Below, in pieces: positions 14,554 through 22,488 of a DNA stretch of 55,132 bases (positions within the stretch are counted from its first letter, which is position 1; each line of letters starts with the position of its first letter). The translations under genes and the position numbers were made by a program. The notes beneath the pieces were generated by a model that saw only the letters and a list, made by a program, of their open reading frames with translations, had not been told where the DNA came from and did no database searches. The stretch lies in the IMG/VR virus record IMGVR_UViG_3300031369_000003, positions 1-55,132 of that record, one strand, 5' to 3'. This DNA is from a virus.

Positions 14554-15501
14554 TTATCTCTTCCGGTAATCCTCAAAATTCATTTCTTGACCGCGACACA
14601 TTTCCCACAATCTTGATGAAATTGCTTTCGCGTTTTCCTCGTTGTTCTTGGTTGTGAATCTTTGAGTTAAATCATCGATATCATAATTCGTAGTAATAAC
14701 AAGCGGTAAATTGTTTTCGTAACGCTCGTTAATAATGTGATACAGCTTTTCTAAAACCCATTCATTTACCCGCTCTTTACCTAAATCATCAAGTATTAGC
14801 AAGTCAACCGTCCCATATAGGTCGAGAATTTCAGCTTCGGATTCATCCCGGTCGTAACTTTCTTTAAGCTTCCCTAAAAGGCTTATTACAGTCCCAAATA
14901 TTACTGGCGTCCCTTTCGTGATTAAATAATTTGCTATCGCCGCCGCTAAATGGGTTTTCCCGCTTCCGAAACTACCATTAAAATTAAGCCCAATTCCCTC
15001 GGTTTTGTACTTTTCAAATTCTATTGCATACTTTTGAGCGGTTTCAAAAATTATTTTATTGTCATCAAAAACCTGAAAGTTCTCGAATGTCCGGTTTTTA
15101 AATCGCTCGCCTAATTTACTTTGCTTGAATAACTTTTCGATTTTTGCCTGATGTTCAGCTCGCGTCAGGGCTGTTTCCTCATCAATCAACCGTTCCTCTT
15201 CTTTTTTAGCAGCTTCATACCGTTCTTTTACGGCTCCTTCACATTGACACTCTTCAAATTTGTTCCAAGCGATTATTTCCCGCCTCATCATTGCCCGCCG
15301 TCCGATTGGGTTTAATTCACTACCGCAATAAATACAATTTATGGATTCAGGCGGTTCGAACGCAAATGCGAAATTTAAATATTCAGCTTCATCCGGTGTA
15401 AAAAAAACTGTCATTTCCGTTATCTCTTTAATTGAGAGGGCGGGAATTAAACCGTTTTGATTCGGCTGATTGTTGTTTAGGATTTTGTTTAGGGGTTTCA
15501 T
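14554..15501 (-). CDS. DnaC/IstB-type replicative helicase loader
   Basis: 315 residues. Walker A GSFGSGKTH (176-184), Walker B LLILDDLG (234-241), sensor TTNYD, an arginine-rich ISSRLWEM and the C-terminal EMNFEDYRKR typical of DnaC-like AAA+ loaders. A C56xxC59...C85xC87 zinc site lies in the N-terminal domain. It should load the host DnaB helicase at the phage origin. The start at 15501 is supported by GGAGG 6 bases upstream, making the gene overlap the replication organiser by 74 bases. Confidence 0.9.
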   Translation of the reverse strand: MKPLNKILNNNQPNQNGLIPALSIKEITEMTVFFTPDEAEYLNFAFAFEPPESINCIYCGSELNPIGRRAMMRREIIAWNKFEECQCEGAVKERYEAAKKEEERLIDEETALTRAEHQAKIEKLFKQSKLGERFKNRTFENFQVFDDNKIIFETAQKYAIEFEKYKTEGIGLNFNGSFGSGKTHLAAAIANYLITKGTPVIFGTVISLLGKLKESYDRDESEAEILDLYGTVDLLILDDLGKERVNEWVLEKLYHIINERYENNLPLVITTNYDIDDLTQRFTTKNNEENAKAISSRLWEMCRGQEMNFEDYRKR

Positions 15502-16144
15502 TGGTGGCCTCCTTGTTTGCTTTTCTTTCCCAATTAAGGATAGTCATATAATCATTCTTATACTTGACTCCCTTGCTGCCTTTATAGAGGTTTAGGTTTT
15601 CAACCCGTTCATTGGTTCCTGTCTCACCGAATTGCTCTATAAGTTTTTTATGTTCCTCTTCGGTCATAGTCACAAATTCGGCATATATGTTTTTTACATT
15701 CTTATCATTCTTATCATTCTTATCATTCTTGTTAGTTGTCGGTGCTTTGTCGGTGCTTTGTCGGTGCTTTGTCGGTGCTTTGTCGGTCTCTTTGTCGGTC
15801 TGTTCATCCCAGCCTTGATAAACACCCCAATTAACAATGTTTATAAGCCTTCCTGTCTTTGTCGTTTTGTTTGTCAAAAATTCGAGCTTTTCGAAATTTA
15901 CTAATGCGGTTCTCACGGATCTAATACTGACGCCGCTTTTCGTCACTATCGATTGGAGGCTTGTTACAAACTGACCAGGTTCCGCCTTAAACTTATCACC
16001 ATTCCAAATCCACTCTCTTTCTTGATGATTAGCCATCATCAATAGAGTGATCAATACAACCTTTTGCTCCGGTTTGGATTGCGTCCATATTGCTTTTTCC
16101 ATCAAGCACCGATAAAGTTTCACATATCCTTCAGGTGCCGCCAT
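15428..16144 (-). CDS. Phage replisome organiser (winged-helix replication initiator)
   Basis: 238 residues. N-terminal wHTH: YVKLYRCLMEKAIWTQSKPE, then GQFVTSLQSIVTKSGVSIRS, VRTALVNFEKLEFL, the standard start of Firmicute phage replisome organisers. A low-complexity linker (residues about 114-145) is encoded by the iteron-like repeats at 15697-15802. The C-terminal region (YKNDYMTILNWERK) matches the usual DnaD-like tail. It pairs with the DnaC-type loader downstream, so it should bind the origin and recruit the loader. Confidence 0.85.
   Translation of the reverse strand: MAAPEGYVKLYRCLMEKAIWTQSKPEQKVVLITLLMMANHQEREWIWNGDKFKAEPGQFVTSLQSIVTKSGVSIRSVRTALVNFEKLEFLTNKTTKTGRLINIVNWGVYQGWDEQTDKETDKAPTKHRQSTDKAPTTNKNDKNDKNDKNVKNIYAEFVTMTEEEHKKLIEQFGETGTNERVENLNLYKGSKGVKYKNDYMTILNWERKANKEATNETPKQNPKQQSAESKRFNSRPLN
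15697..15802 (-). repeat. Iteron-like tandem repeats inside the replication gene; candidate origin
   Basis: Plus-strand reading: four 9-base units CATTCTTAT (15697-15732; last unit one mismatch) followed after 5 bases by four perfect 11-base units GTCGGTGCTTT (15738-15781) and two degenerate copies (15782-15802). Because 11 is not a multiple of three, the repeats are conserved at DNA level and the peptide repeats only every 33 bases. This mirrors the lambda O gene, in which the origin iterons lie within the initiator gene. Confidence 0.85.
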
Positions 16145-16145
16145 A

Positions 16146-16340
16146 TCATTTAATCTCCTCCTCCGCTTTCCGCAACCAATACTCCCTTAATTCCTCAGCC
16201 ACGCGTTCCCGCTGCCCTGGTTCTGTCAGGTTGACTAAAACCGATTCGCTTATCAATTCGAAAGCTCGTTCCAGCACTTTGTTTTTCTGAAATAGTTCGT
16301 CTTTTTCGGTCAAAAGTTGATATTCGTCAAGGTTGGTCAT
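16146..16340 (-). CDS. Small coiled-coil protein (64 aa)
   Basis: Acidic/basic heptad-rich helix (LLTEKDELFQKNKVLERAFE ... REYWLRKAEEEIK). Unrecognised. It is immediately upstream of the replication organiser. Confidence 0.6.
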   Translation of the reverse strand: MTNLDEYQLLTEKDELFQKNKVLERAFELISESVLVNLTEPGQRERVAEELREYWLRKAEEEIK

Positions 16341-16391
16341 TCACTCACCCACTTCCAATAAACAGTAATTTCAAAACAAAAAATTATGAAT

Positions 16392-16499
16392 TTAATTTCG
16401 CATATAGAATTTATCCGGCACCAGCCGAACCCAAAGGCAATCGCTCCGGATTGTTTCCCTAAAGTTTGTCGACAATATATCTCTGCTTGTTTCATTCAT
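16392..16499 (-). CDS. Possible microprotein (35 aa)
   Basis: ATG 16499 follows the previous stop by 13 bases, with only a weak GCGGG RBS. The peptide is MNETSRDILSTNFRETIRSD then LWVRLVPDKFYMRN. It fills an otherwise empty gap; doubtful. Confidence 0.3.
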   Translation of the reverse strand: MNETSRDILSTNFRETIRSDCLWVRLVPDKFYMRN

Positions 16500-16511
16500 T
16501 TGCCCGCTTTC

Positions 16512-16829
16512 TCAAAATCTTTTCCCACAAATATCACAAATTTGGCATTCTGGCTGCATCACACATTCGCCGGGAATGTAGCTATACTCAGTATGATTTA
16601 TTTTGTGTCCGCAAGTTGGTTTAAACCGTTCAAATCGCTCCTTGTGCCTTTTCTGCTTATAACCGCATTTGATATGCATATGCCTATCAAAACCGCATAT
16701 TGTCACTTCAAAATCGCAATCATCAAATTCTTTACAAAAATGTCTTTCGTAAAAATACCGCTGCCCTTTTTCAATTTTTCTGCCGCAAATGTCACAAACA
16801 TGATCTTTACGGGCTTTTCTAATCTTCAC
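16512..16829 (-). CDS. Multi-zinc-ribbon protein (105 aa)
   Basis: CDICGRKIEKGQRYF near the start and CQICDICGKRF at the end, with C-H pairs between (FCKEF, DDCDFEVTICGF, HIKCG, PTCGHK). It probably binds three zinc ions. GTG start directly after the previous TGA. Possible role in DNA or RNA binding; family unknown. Confidence 0.65.
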   Translation of the reverse strand: MKIRKARKDHVCDICGRKIEKGQRYFYERHFCKEFDDCDFEVTICGFDRHMHIKCGYKQKRHKERFERFKPTCGHKINHTEYSYIPGECVMQPECQICDICGKRF

Positions 16830-16994
16830 TCAATCACCTTCATTCGGATAAATATTGACAGCATAGCCGCCTTTATGGTCATTTGTAATTACCATTTTGT
16901 GGCCTGACTCGTCGATCGCTTTAACAACTCGGTAACCCGTTAAAACAATGCCAATAATCATCCCGGTGATTAAGCCAACAAGTAGCAGAAACAT
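16830..16994 (-). CDS. Single-span membrane microprotein (54 aa)
   Basis: Hydrophobic N-terminus (MFLLLVGLITGMIIGIVLTG, residues 1-20), then a soluble tail (KMVITNDHKGGYAVNIYPNEGD). AGGTG RBS; the start overlaps the upstream stop (TAATG), the stop abuts the next GTG. Unknown. Confidence 0.6.
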   Translation of the reverse strand: MFLLLVGLITGMIIGIVLTGYRVVKAIDESGHKMVITNDHKGGYAVNIYPNEGD

Positions 16995-17182
16995 TAGTGT
17001 TCACCTGCTTTCTCATTAACCGCTTCAACAATCAAATCCGCCAATTCTCCATATCGGTTTTCTTTCCAATCAACTCCATTGCAACCGATTAAAATCAATT
17101 CATTACCAAATTTGATATAGTGAGCTTCTGAATAAGGATAATTGTTTAAATAATCAGTATAAATTACATGCTCTAGTTTCAT
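16994..17182 (-). CDS. Hypothetical protein (62 aa)
   Basis: Soluble protein with aromatic N-terminus (HVIYTDYLNNYPYSEAHYIK) and ELADLIVEAVNEK helix. Unrecognised. Its start overlaps the next gene upstream. Confidence 0.5.
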   Translation of the reverse strand: MKLEHVIYTDYLNNYPYSEAHYIKFGNELILIGCNGVDWKENRYGELADLIVEAVNEKAGEH

Positions 17183-17793
17183 TTTGCCCTCACCTCTGCC
17201 ACAAATACCATCGGATTATTAGCCCAATTATAGCCCGGTTTGGCGCGGGAGTCCCAAGTTTTAGTAAACACGGGCTTGCCCGTAAAATAGCCCCGATTAT
17301 CGCCCCAATATGTCCATTCAATCCCTTCGGCATCAATATCTTTTTCAGAAATATCCTGTACCCGCTCCACCCAAATCCGCTCAGGCACAATGGTCAACCG
17401 GGAGGCTTCGCGAGGCATGGTGACGGGTGATTTCCAGCAAAATGGTTCGACTATTGCCGATTCGGGAATATCTGGGTTGTCATCTGTAGCCTGATAAATA
17501 TAAGTTGGATCGTAGGGAAGACCTCCGGGAGTTGAATCGCCACGCTGCCAAATTCCCCACGTCTCCTTACACCAAATTTCCTCCCCGGCCGCACCGAACG
17601 GGCAGGTGAAATGCTCTGAGCAGCAAAAATCATCATCATACCAAAACATCTTATCCTCATATTTACCGCTCGTTTCACGGCCTAATTTATAATTGTCGTT
17701 CGGCGGTTGAACCTTGCAAACTCGCCTTATCTGCCCATGTCCATTCTTTTGCAGGTTTTGAAGTTCGAAGTCATACAGAATAATTGATTTCAT
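17179..17793 (-). CDS. ASCH/PUA-like phage protein (204 aa)
   Basis: MKSIILYDFELQNLQKNGHG start, then long beta-rich sequence with EEIWCKETWGIW, PVTMPREASRLTIVPERIWV and ERVQDISEKDIDAEGIEW. The order W-x-KE-W, MP-x-x-ASR, V-x-RVQDI-x-x-EGI is that of phage morphogenesis-annotated ASCH-like proteins. Likely binds RNA or modified nucleic acid; actual role unproven. ATG 17793 has GGAGG 9 bases upstream; ATG 17802 (ATGA-coupled) is an alternative. Confidence 0.75.
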   Translation of the reverse strand: MKSIILYDFELQNLQKNGHGQIRRVCKVQPPNDNYKLGRETSGKYEDKMFWYDDDFCCSEHFTCPFGAAGEEIWCKETWGIWQRGDSTPGGLPYDPTYIYQATDDNPDIPESAIVEPFCWKSPVTMPREASRLTIVPERIWVERVQDISEKDIDAEGIEWTYWGDNRGYFTGKPVFTKTWDSRAKPGYNWANNPMVFVAEVRAK

Positions 17794-17798
17794 TGTGA

Positions 17799-17900
17799 TC
17801 ATCCTCCCATCTTTGACATTATAAATAGACAAATCCCTATCATTCCGGCAACCGCTCCCAATATAAATCCGATGATAATGCCACCATAAAATGGGTTCAT
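17799..17900 (-). CDS. Membrane microprotein (33 aa)
   Basis: GGAGG RBS, ATG 17900. Almost entirely hydrophobic with glycine spacing (GGIIIGFILGAVAGMIGICL) ending SKMGG. One transmembrane helix. Unknown. Confidence 0.5.
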   Translation of the reverse strand: MNPFYGGIIIGFILGAVAGMIGICLFIMSKMGG

Positions 17901-18088
17901 TGGGTACCCTCCTTGAATTCCTCGTTGTATGGCACAAAAGTACAAGTGGTATTATAGAAATCCCAGCGCCCATGTTCGTCTTGACGCTGTTCTGCGTTTT
18001 GGTATAGCCACCCGCCCGGAACGCGGGTTATTCCCATCATATCGTTAATCACGCAACATTCATGCAGTTTCAAATCATAAATGTTCAT
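17897..18088 (-). CDS. Hypothetical protein (63 aa)
   Basis: Starts MNIYDLKLHECCVINDMMGI and has TRVPGGWLYQ, a pattern seen in short conserved phage proteins. Function unknown. It overlaps both neighbours slightly. Confidence 0.6.
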   Translation of the reverse strand: MNIYDLKLHECCVINDMMGITRVPGGWLYQNAEQRQDEHGRWDFYNTTCTFVPYNEEFKEGTQ

Positions 18089-18416
18089 TTCGATATCTCC
18101 TTAAATTACCTGCTTCAACCACTTCACCAAGATTAATACGCCAATACTCACCAGCAAGATCTAATCGAAACCCATTAGAAAATGTTGTATATATTTGGAA
18201 TATAGTATCAAATCCTTCAAACTCAGCGATAAAATAGGGTTTATCTTTTCCGTATCCATTCGTAAATTTCACAAAGTCGTATTTTCGTTCCTGACCATTA
18301 CGGTCATATAGGCGCATTGTCATCCATCTGCTTTTTTCGCGTATTTCAAAGTTTTTTTCCCCGGTAACCATCACGTCAAACGGAGCTTTTTTAATGGTTA
18401 AGGTTAATGTGGTCAT
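18075..18416 (-). CDS. ASCH/DUF3850-like protein (113 aa)
   Basis: Opens TLTLTIKKAPFDVMVTGEKN then FEIREKSRW, the hallmark of DUF3850/ASCH-type RNA-binding folds (K-x-x-F-x-x-x-x-x-G-x-K-x-x-E-x-R), and continues with KPYFIAEFEGF. Probably nucleic-acid binding. ATGA overlap with its upstream neighbour. Confidence 0.75.
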   Translation of the reverse strand: MTTLTLTIKKAPFDVMVTGEKNFEIREKSRWMTMRLYDRNGQERKYDFVKFTNGYGKDKPYFIAEFEGFDTIFQIYTTFSNGFRLDLAGEYWRINLGEVVEAGNLRRYRNEHL

Positions 18417-18634
18417 TGCGCGGCCTCCTTGAAATGCTTTTTAAGCGTTTCTAAGCAATTTAATCCATAATTACCACCAGGACAATTATTTTTTAACGGG
18501 CATCCTTCACAATTTCCTCTTACAGTATGCATAATCCATTCACACGCCCGTTCCAAGGATTGGGTTAATTCGACATTTTCCCGCTCCAATTCCACCACTT
18601 TAGATTCGATTTCTACCCATGATTTTGCAGTCAT
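18413..18634 (-). CDS. Cys-containing coiled-coil protein (73 aa)
   Basis: Helical N-terminal half (WVEIESKVVELERENVELTQ), then NCEGCPLKNNCPGG, a four-cysteine knuckle. ATG 18634 with GGCGGTGA is preferred over a start 45 bases upstream. Unknown function. Confidence 0.55.
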   Translation of the reverse strand: MTAKSWVEIESKVVELERENVELTQSLERACEWIMHTVRGNCEGCPLKNNCPGGNYGLNCLETLKKHFKEAAQ

Positions 18635-18813
18635 GATTTCACCGCCTTTAACTCGACTTCTAAAGGTTCGGATTCCCATTTTAGATCAGGAAACAAATCT
18701 TTAAACATCCTCGTAGAATCGTCAAAACTAATCCAATAATCTTCGCTCGCCATGCGTATAGGTTTAGTCGCGTGAAGGCTTATAGTACCGTCACCATTTC
18801 TTGCTACCCACAT
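18631..18813 (-). CDS. Hypothetical protein (60 aa)
   Basis: MWVARNGDGTISLHATKPIR start, beta-rich, acidic C-terminus. Widespread type of short phage protein without known function. The upstream gap holds a perfect hairpin (18828-18848). Confidence 0.6.
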   Translation of the reverse strand: MWVARNGDGTISLHATKPIRMASEDYWISFDDSTRMFKDLFPDLKWESEPLEVELKAVKS

Positions 18814-18827
18814 TTTATCCCCTTCCC

Positions 18828-18848
18828 GGCGCTAGGGTTACTAGCGCC
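18828..18848. other. Intercistronic hairpin without T-run
   Basis: Perfect 8-bp inverted repeat GGCGCTAG / CTAGCGCC with a 5-base loop between two early genes. No T-run follows on either strand, so it is not a normal terminator; it could stabilise or mark an mRNA processing site, or act as an operator. Confidence 0.7.
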
Positions 18849-18860
18849 AAATGAATATTT

Positions 18861-19580
18861 CTACCGTCTGAAACTCATTGAATCTTCTGAATATACCCTC
18901 ACTCCGGGAATGTTAGTAGCGCCCTTTAACGCCGTAACCACGCCGCGAATTGACTGCTCGTTAACCATTAAATATTCACGTGGGATTAACTTATCGTTTA
19001 CAATTTCGAATTTCCAAATCTTTTTGGTTGACTCGCCTTTTTGTTTTTGAATCGGTTTAGCATAATAGGGAACCACAACCGGCGCAACGTCTTCCATTTT
19101 GGAAATAGTTTCTTCAGCCTTTTCAAACCGGTTTTGTTCCATTTGCTTTTCGGCTAACTTTGCCAATCGTTCCCGTTCTTTTCGGGCTTCTTCTTCGGCT
19201 TTTAATCGAGCAATCCGGGCTAATTCGTCGGCTTTACGTTGTTCTACTTGGTCAAAGGCTATAATGGCATCTTTGAGCTTTTTAACCATTGTTTCACAGG
19301 CGGTTGCAGGAGGCTTGTAAAGTTCCCTAATGCTGTCGGCGGCGGCTTCGATTGGTCTGGTTTGGTTCAACCGTTCCTCATCCAATGACTTTTTAATTTT
19401 GTTTAATTCAATTCCTAAGCTGGCCGCATTCGCCCTTTGCTCATTACCATCAATAGTTAGCACGCCGACTTCTAATTCGTGGGCGCCGGCTTGTTTAACA
19501 AGCTCTTGTGCTGCCGGTGATAAAGCTATTAAAAATTGTCTAATTTCAATTTTTGTTTCTTGGTTTGTGGTTTCATTCAT
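18861..19580 (-). CDS. Phage recombination-module protein with long coiled coil (239 aa)
   Basis: Residues about 40-160 form a charged coiled coil (RKADELARIARLKAEEEARK). The C-terminal part (WKFEIVNDKLIPREYLMVNE, then SIRGVVTALKGATNIPGVRV) matches conserved phage proteins next to annealase or exonuclease genes. It precedes no enzyme motif. Likely an accessory protein of the recombination module. Confidence 0.6.
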   Translation of the reverse strand: MNETTNQETKIEIRQFLIALSPAAQELVKQAGAHELEVGVLTIDGNEQRANAASLGIELNKIKKSLDEERLNQTRPIEAAADSIRELYKPPATACETMVKKLKDAIIAFDQVEQRKADELARIARLKAEEEARKERERLAKLAEKQMEQNRFEKAEETISKMEDVAPVVVPYYAKPIQKQKGESTKKIWKFEIVNDKLIPREYLMVNEQSIRGVVTALKGATNIPGVRVYSEDSMSFRR

Positions 19581-19581
19581 T

Positions 19582-20169
19582 TCATTTTCCTCCTAATTTC
19601 CATTTGTAAACGTTGAGTGCTGATAAAAAGATGTTAAAATCGTTGTCATTGTTAAGTCTATGTAATTTATAATTGCCATCGTCTTTCAGTTGCAAGGCAT
19701 AGCGTTTACATTTTAAATCTGTATATGCCCTGGCATATGCAGCGGTTTGCGGTCCAACCGACATGGGATCAAACACTCCGGTCTTGATGTCTAACAGTGC
19801 CTTTTTGCCATTTAAGATTCCAAACCGATCTAGCTTTCCGGCGTATTTGAGGGCGGGATCAAAAACCATCCTTTCCATATCGATGATCTCAAACCCCGAT
19901 TCAAATTTAAAACGTTGGTACGCTTCAAGATATGGAATAATCCGATCATCCAAGGAACCATAGTCAAGCTCGTTTTGATCATCCAATTCTGTTGCTAAAT
20001 GTACCATAGTTCCTAATTCGGCTTTCCATTGAAGGATAGTCGATGAAATAGCTGACAAGTCCGGCAAACCTACCGCCGAAAGGATCTGTGTCACGGAAGG
20101 CAGCGTTAACCCTTCAAAAGTATATTTATGATTTATTTCGTCGAAGCTAATTTCTGGCAATCCCGGCAC
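19582..20169 (-). CDS. PD-(D/E)XK exonuclease-like protein (195 aa)
   Basis: Opens ISFDEINHKYTFEGLTLPSV TQIL, has GTMVHLATE (a conserved His/Glu), YAGKLDRFG (catalytic Asp) and KALLDIKTG (D-x-K), followed by QTAAYARAY (motif QxxxY). This is the RecB/lambda-exo-like motif order. With the annealase-like gene upstream, overlapping by 37 bases, it should form an exonuclease/annealase recombination pair. Confidence 0.8.
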   Translation of the reverse strand: MPGLPEISFDEINHKYTFEGLTLPSVTQILSAVGLPDLSAISSTILQWKAELGTMVHLATELDDQNELDYGSLDDRIIPYLEAYQRFKFESGFEIIDMERMVFDPALKYAGKLDRFGILNGKKALLDIKTGVFDPMSVGPQTAAYARAYTDLKCKRYALQLKDDGNYKLHRLNNDNDFNIFLSALNVYKWKLGGK

Positions 20170-21002
20170 ATTACATCACCACCAAACTTTTTATTACACC
20201 ACTCAATTATTGCCGCTACTTCTGCTTCGCTTTTTGCCAAAGGTTTGCCACATTTAGGGCAAGGCATAATGGTTTCGTCATTCGGTTGTTCGGTTTGTGT
20301 TGTTTGCGTCTTGCGCTGCGGTTGCTTGACCGGTTCTTTTGTTGATGGTGTTACATTTTCAATATCTTCCTCATCGATAATGTCTTGTGTGAATATATCA
20401 CTCGCGGCGGTCGCCGAAAGAATCCCGTCGACATAAGCCCGTTTCTTCGCCATTTTTAGCACCGTGTTATAGGTATCTGCAATATCTTGATTTTCCATTT
20501 TCTCCCCAAATTCACAAATTTGCCAAACACCTTCAATTTTTGCGGCACCATATCCGGGCCCGCCCAGCAATTGTTGCGCCTCGGTTACTTGCCCTTCTTT
20601 TTTTAAATTCCAATATTCTTTCGGGACGGGTTCGCCAGTTGGTTTCTTTTCACCGCCGCGATAACGATATTTAGATTCCATCGTTGAGCACGATCCGATC
20701 CCAGTTGCAATTTCTAAACCGGATGAACTTAAAATGTGACAATATACCGTTATTTCCACATGACCGTCATGACCCGCCATCTTTTCAACTCTAATATCAC
20801 GATCATTGTCAATCACAGGGCGCAAATGGAAGGTCAAGGACAGCTTTTCCGCTCCTGGCTTAAGTAACACTTTCTTGTCGCCACATCCAGGTATTTTTCC
20901 ATAATGTGTTCCGTCTTTCATTACTTTTTTCATGACTTCCTGAATGAGATTAACCTGCATTTGAATCTCATTTGCACTAGAAAACGTCTGTAATTCGTTC
21001 AT
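20133..21002 (-). CDS. Putative single-strand annealing protein with C-terminal zinc ribbon
   Basis: 289 residues. The motif DGTHYGKIPGCGDKKVLLKP GAEKL (about 32-56) marks a phage family found beside exonucleases in recombination modules. The middle is beta-rich and the C-terminus has CPKCGKPLA...CRDC (zinc ribbon). A low-complexity Thr/Gln/Pro linker precedes the ribbon. I infer annealase function from the neighbour; fold assignment (Rad52-like or other) cannot be made by eye. Confidence 0.6.
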   Translation of the reverse strand: MNELQTFSSANEIQMQVNLIQEVMKKVMKDGTHYGKIPGCGDKKVLLKPGAEKLSLTFHLRPVIDNDRDIRVEKMAGHDGHVEITVYCHILSSSGLEIATGIGSCSTMESKYRYRGGEKKPTGEPVPKEYWNLKKEGQVTEAQQLLGGPGYGAAKIEGVWQICEFGEKMENQDIADTYNTVLKMAKKRAYVDGILSATAASDIFTQDIIDEEDIENVTPSTKEPVKQPQRKTQTTQTEQPNDETIMPCPKCGKPLAKSEAEVAAIIEWCNKKFGGDVMCRDCQKLASTK

Positions 21003-21047
21003 TTATCTTCTCTCCTATCAATTTTTCTCGCCATTTCTTCCGGGTAA

Positions 21048-21227
21048 TTATCTATCCGTTGTTTCTGTTTCGAATCGTTCTTTCACAAGCCCAAAATATT
21101 TCATGACCTCTTCTTCTCCAACATCATCCAAAAGGCGTTCTAGCTCAACGTCGTTCAGCCGATATTCGGTTTTTCCGTTGTTCCAATAGGTAGATTCACA
21201 ACTCCCGGCTATTACTTGTAAATTCAA
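21048..21227 (-). CDS. Microprotein, TTG start (59 aa)
   Basis: TTG 21227 with GGAGGGG 9 bases upstream; acidic helical peptide (YRLNDVELERLLDDVGEEEV). The start overlaps the TGA of the upstream gene (TTGA). Unknown. Confidence 0.6.
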   Translation of the reverse strand: MNLQVIAGSCESTYWNNGKTEYRLNDVELERLLDDVGEEEVMKYFGLVKERFETETTDR

Positions 21228-21394
21228 CCTTTGACCCCTCCTGACATATAAAATCGATATTCTTTCATAAAATAGTTCACGTTAATTTTTGATGCATTTG
21301 AGGCATAAAGCGAAATCTTTGATAGAAAATCCCGCATTATCTCGCATTGACTCGGTGTTAATGCCTCGGTCATCGGGCATCCCGTAGGTTTCAT
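21224..21394 (-). CDS. Microprotein (56 aa)
   Basis: ATG 21394 with an excellent GAGGAGG RBS at 7-base spacing. Peptide MKPTGCPMTEALTPSQCEIM then RDFLSKISLYASNASKINVN. An overlapping frame (21282-21467, 61 codons, RBS GAGG) starts 73 bases upstream; it might be a leader, but the better RBS and the TTGA coupling to the next gene favour this frame. Confidence 0.55.
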   Translation of the reverse strand: MKPTGCPMTEALTPSQCEIMRDFLSKISLYASNASKINVNYFMKEYRFYMSGGVKG

Positions 21395-21512
21395 CGTTAT
21401 TCCTCCTCGTTTTGTAATTGGTCAAGATATTTCGCAAAAGTTCAGTCGTTCCAGCTTCACGAATCATTGCTAAAACCTCACTTATCGTTTATAATTTGAT
21501 TGATGATTTTTC

Positions 21513-22037
21513 TTAATCTTCCCAACTCGCTACAGTTGGGAATTTTTCATCTGGAAGCATAACGGGCATTACAACAGCTATCATTTTGCCTTGAGCTTTA
21601 ACTACCACCGGTTTGTTCCATCCCGAACCATAAAATTTGTAATAAGCGCTGCCGATAAGGTTTATATAAACTTCGCTGATAGATACCGGTTTTTTATCTT
21701 CGGTCAAAAACATTAAGTTGTTTTTTCCGTCATAAAATGTGCTGTTCCAACGCGAATAAATTAATTCGGTATTTGCCCCTTTGGTAAATTCATCCACCTT
21801 GGCAATCATATTAGGCGCGTTTTCCTGTTCCGTTCCATCGAGGTAATGATAATTTTTTCTACGCGCCGGTAGTTTAGGCCACATTACACGGCTTTCAAAA
21901 ACAGGGCTACTAGGTTCCAAGATTAGTAAGCAACTACTATCAGAAATTGCTATTTTGCCATCTTGCAATCCGCCGATAAAAACATGGCCGTATTTTAAAG
22001 CCTTGGCAAAATACTTTTTAATTGCCGGTTCGTTCAT
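21513..22037 (-). CDS. Protein with a sliding-clamp-like C-terminal tail (174 aa)
   Basis: The last ~55 residues run KKPVSISEVYINLIGSAYYK, then NKPVVVKAQGKMIAVVMPVM. This resembles the end of bacterial DnaN (PVxIK...YLxMPMRL) but in a chain half the length of DnaN. The N-terminal part is beta-rich. It could be a reduced clamp-like protein acting with the replication genes, or an unrelated fold. RBS weak but present. Confidence 0.5.
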   Translation of the reverse strand: MNEPAIKKYFAKALKYGHVFIGGLQDGKIAISDSSCLLILEPSSPVFESRVMWPKLPARRKNYHYLDGTEQENAPNMIAKVDEFTKGANTELIYSRWNSTFYDGKNNLMFLTEDKKPVSISEVYINLIGSAYYKFYGSGWNKPVVVKAQGKMIAVVMPVMLPDEKFPTVASWED

Positions 22038-22065
22038 AATTTTCCCCTTTCTGCTCTGAAAAGCA

Positions 22066-22488
22066 TTATTCTTCGATTTCGATCACATCGGTATACGACC
22101 TGACAATAAGACCTTTCAAAGCCCATTTATTGGCAATTTCAGGATCTGATGTAATACCGACTGGGAAAGTTAATTTGGGCTGGAAACAGCTCCAAAACTC
22201 AATCTTTTTCTTAACCATCCGTTTCGGAGGTTCGGGAATTTCGAATTCTGGCATTGACCAATATAGATCTGGATACTCTCCAAAGGCATAATTATTTTTA
22301 ACCCTAAACCCATATCTGTTATAAGGAACCATATTGCCATCTTTGAATCTACAAATCAAGTAAGTTGTTTTATCTTCGTTCCCATCTACCGCCAAACCAC
22401 ATTCAGCTATCGCCCCGCTACCAAATCGAAAACTAAAAACTCGATCCCCTTTTCTTGATTTCGACAGGTCATTCTTTGAAAAATTCAT
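22066..22488 (-). CDS. Hypothetical protein (140 aa)
   Basis: Starts MNFSKNDLSKSRKGDRVFSF; beta-strand rich with GDRVFSFRFGSGAIAECG and YLICRFKDGNMVPYNRYGF, reminiscent of small SH3-like or barrel proteins in phages. TAATG coupling to the upstream microprotein. Unknown function. Confidence 0.55.
   Translation of the reverse strand: MNFSKNDLSKSRKGDRVFSFRFGSGAIAECGLAVDGNEDKTTYLICRFKDGNMVPYNRYGFRVKNNYAFGEYPDLYWSMPEFEIPEPPKRMVKKKIEFWSCFQPKLTFPVGITSDPEIANKWALKGLIVRSYTDVIEIEE

Noticed and set aside
17794-17973. Longer N-terminus of the ASCH-like gene
   Set aside because: The extension overlaps a well-formed 33-codon membrane microgene with its own GGAGG and has no RBS of its own.
21282-21467. 61-codon frame as the main gene of this gap
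   Set aside because: Its RBS is poorer than that of the overlapping 21224-21394 frame, which is also coupled to the next gene; noted only as a possible leader.
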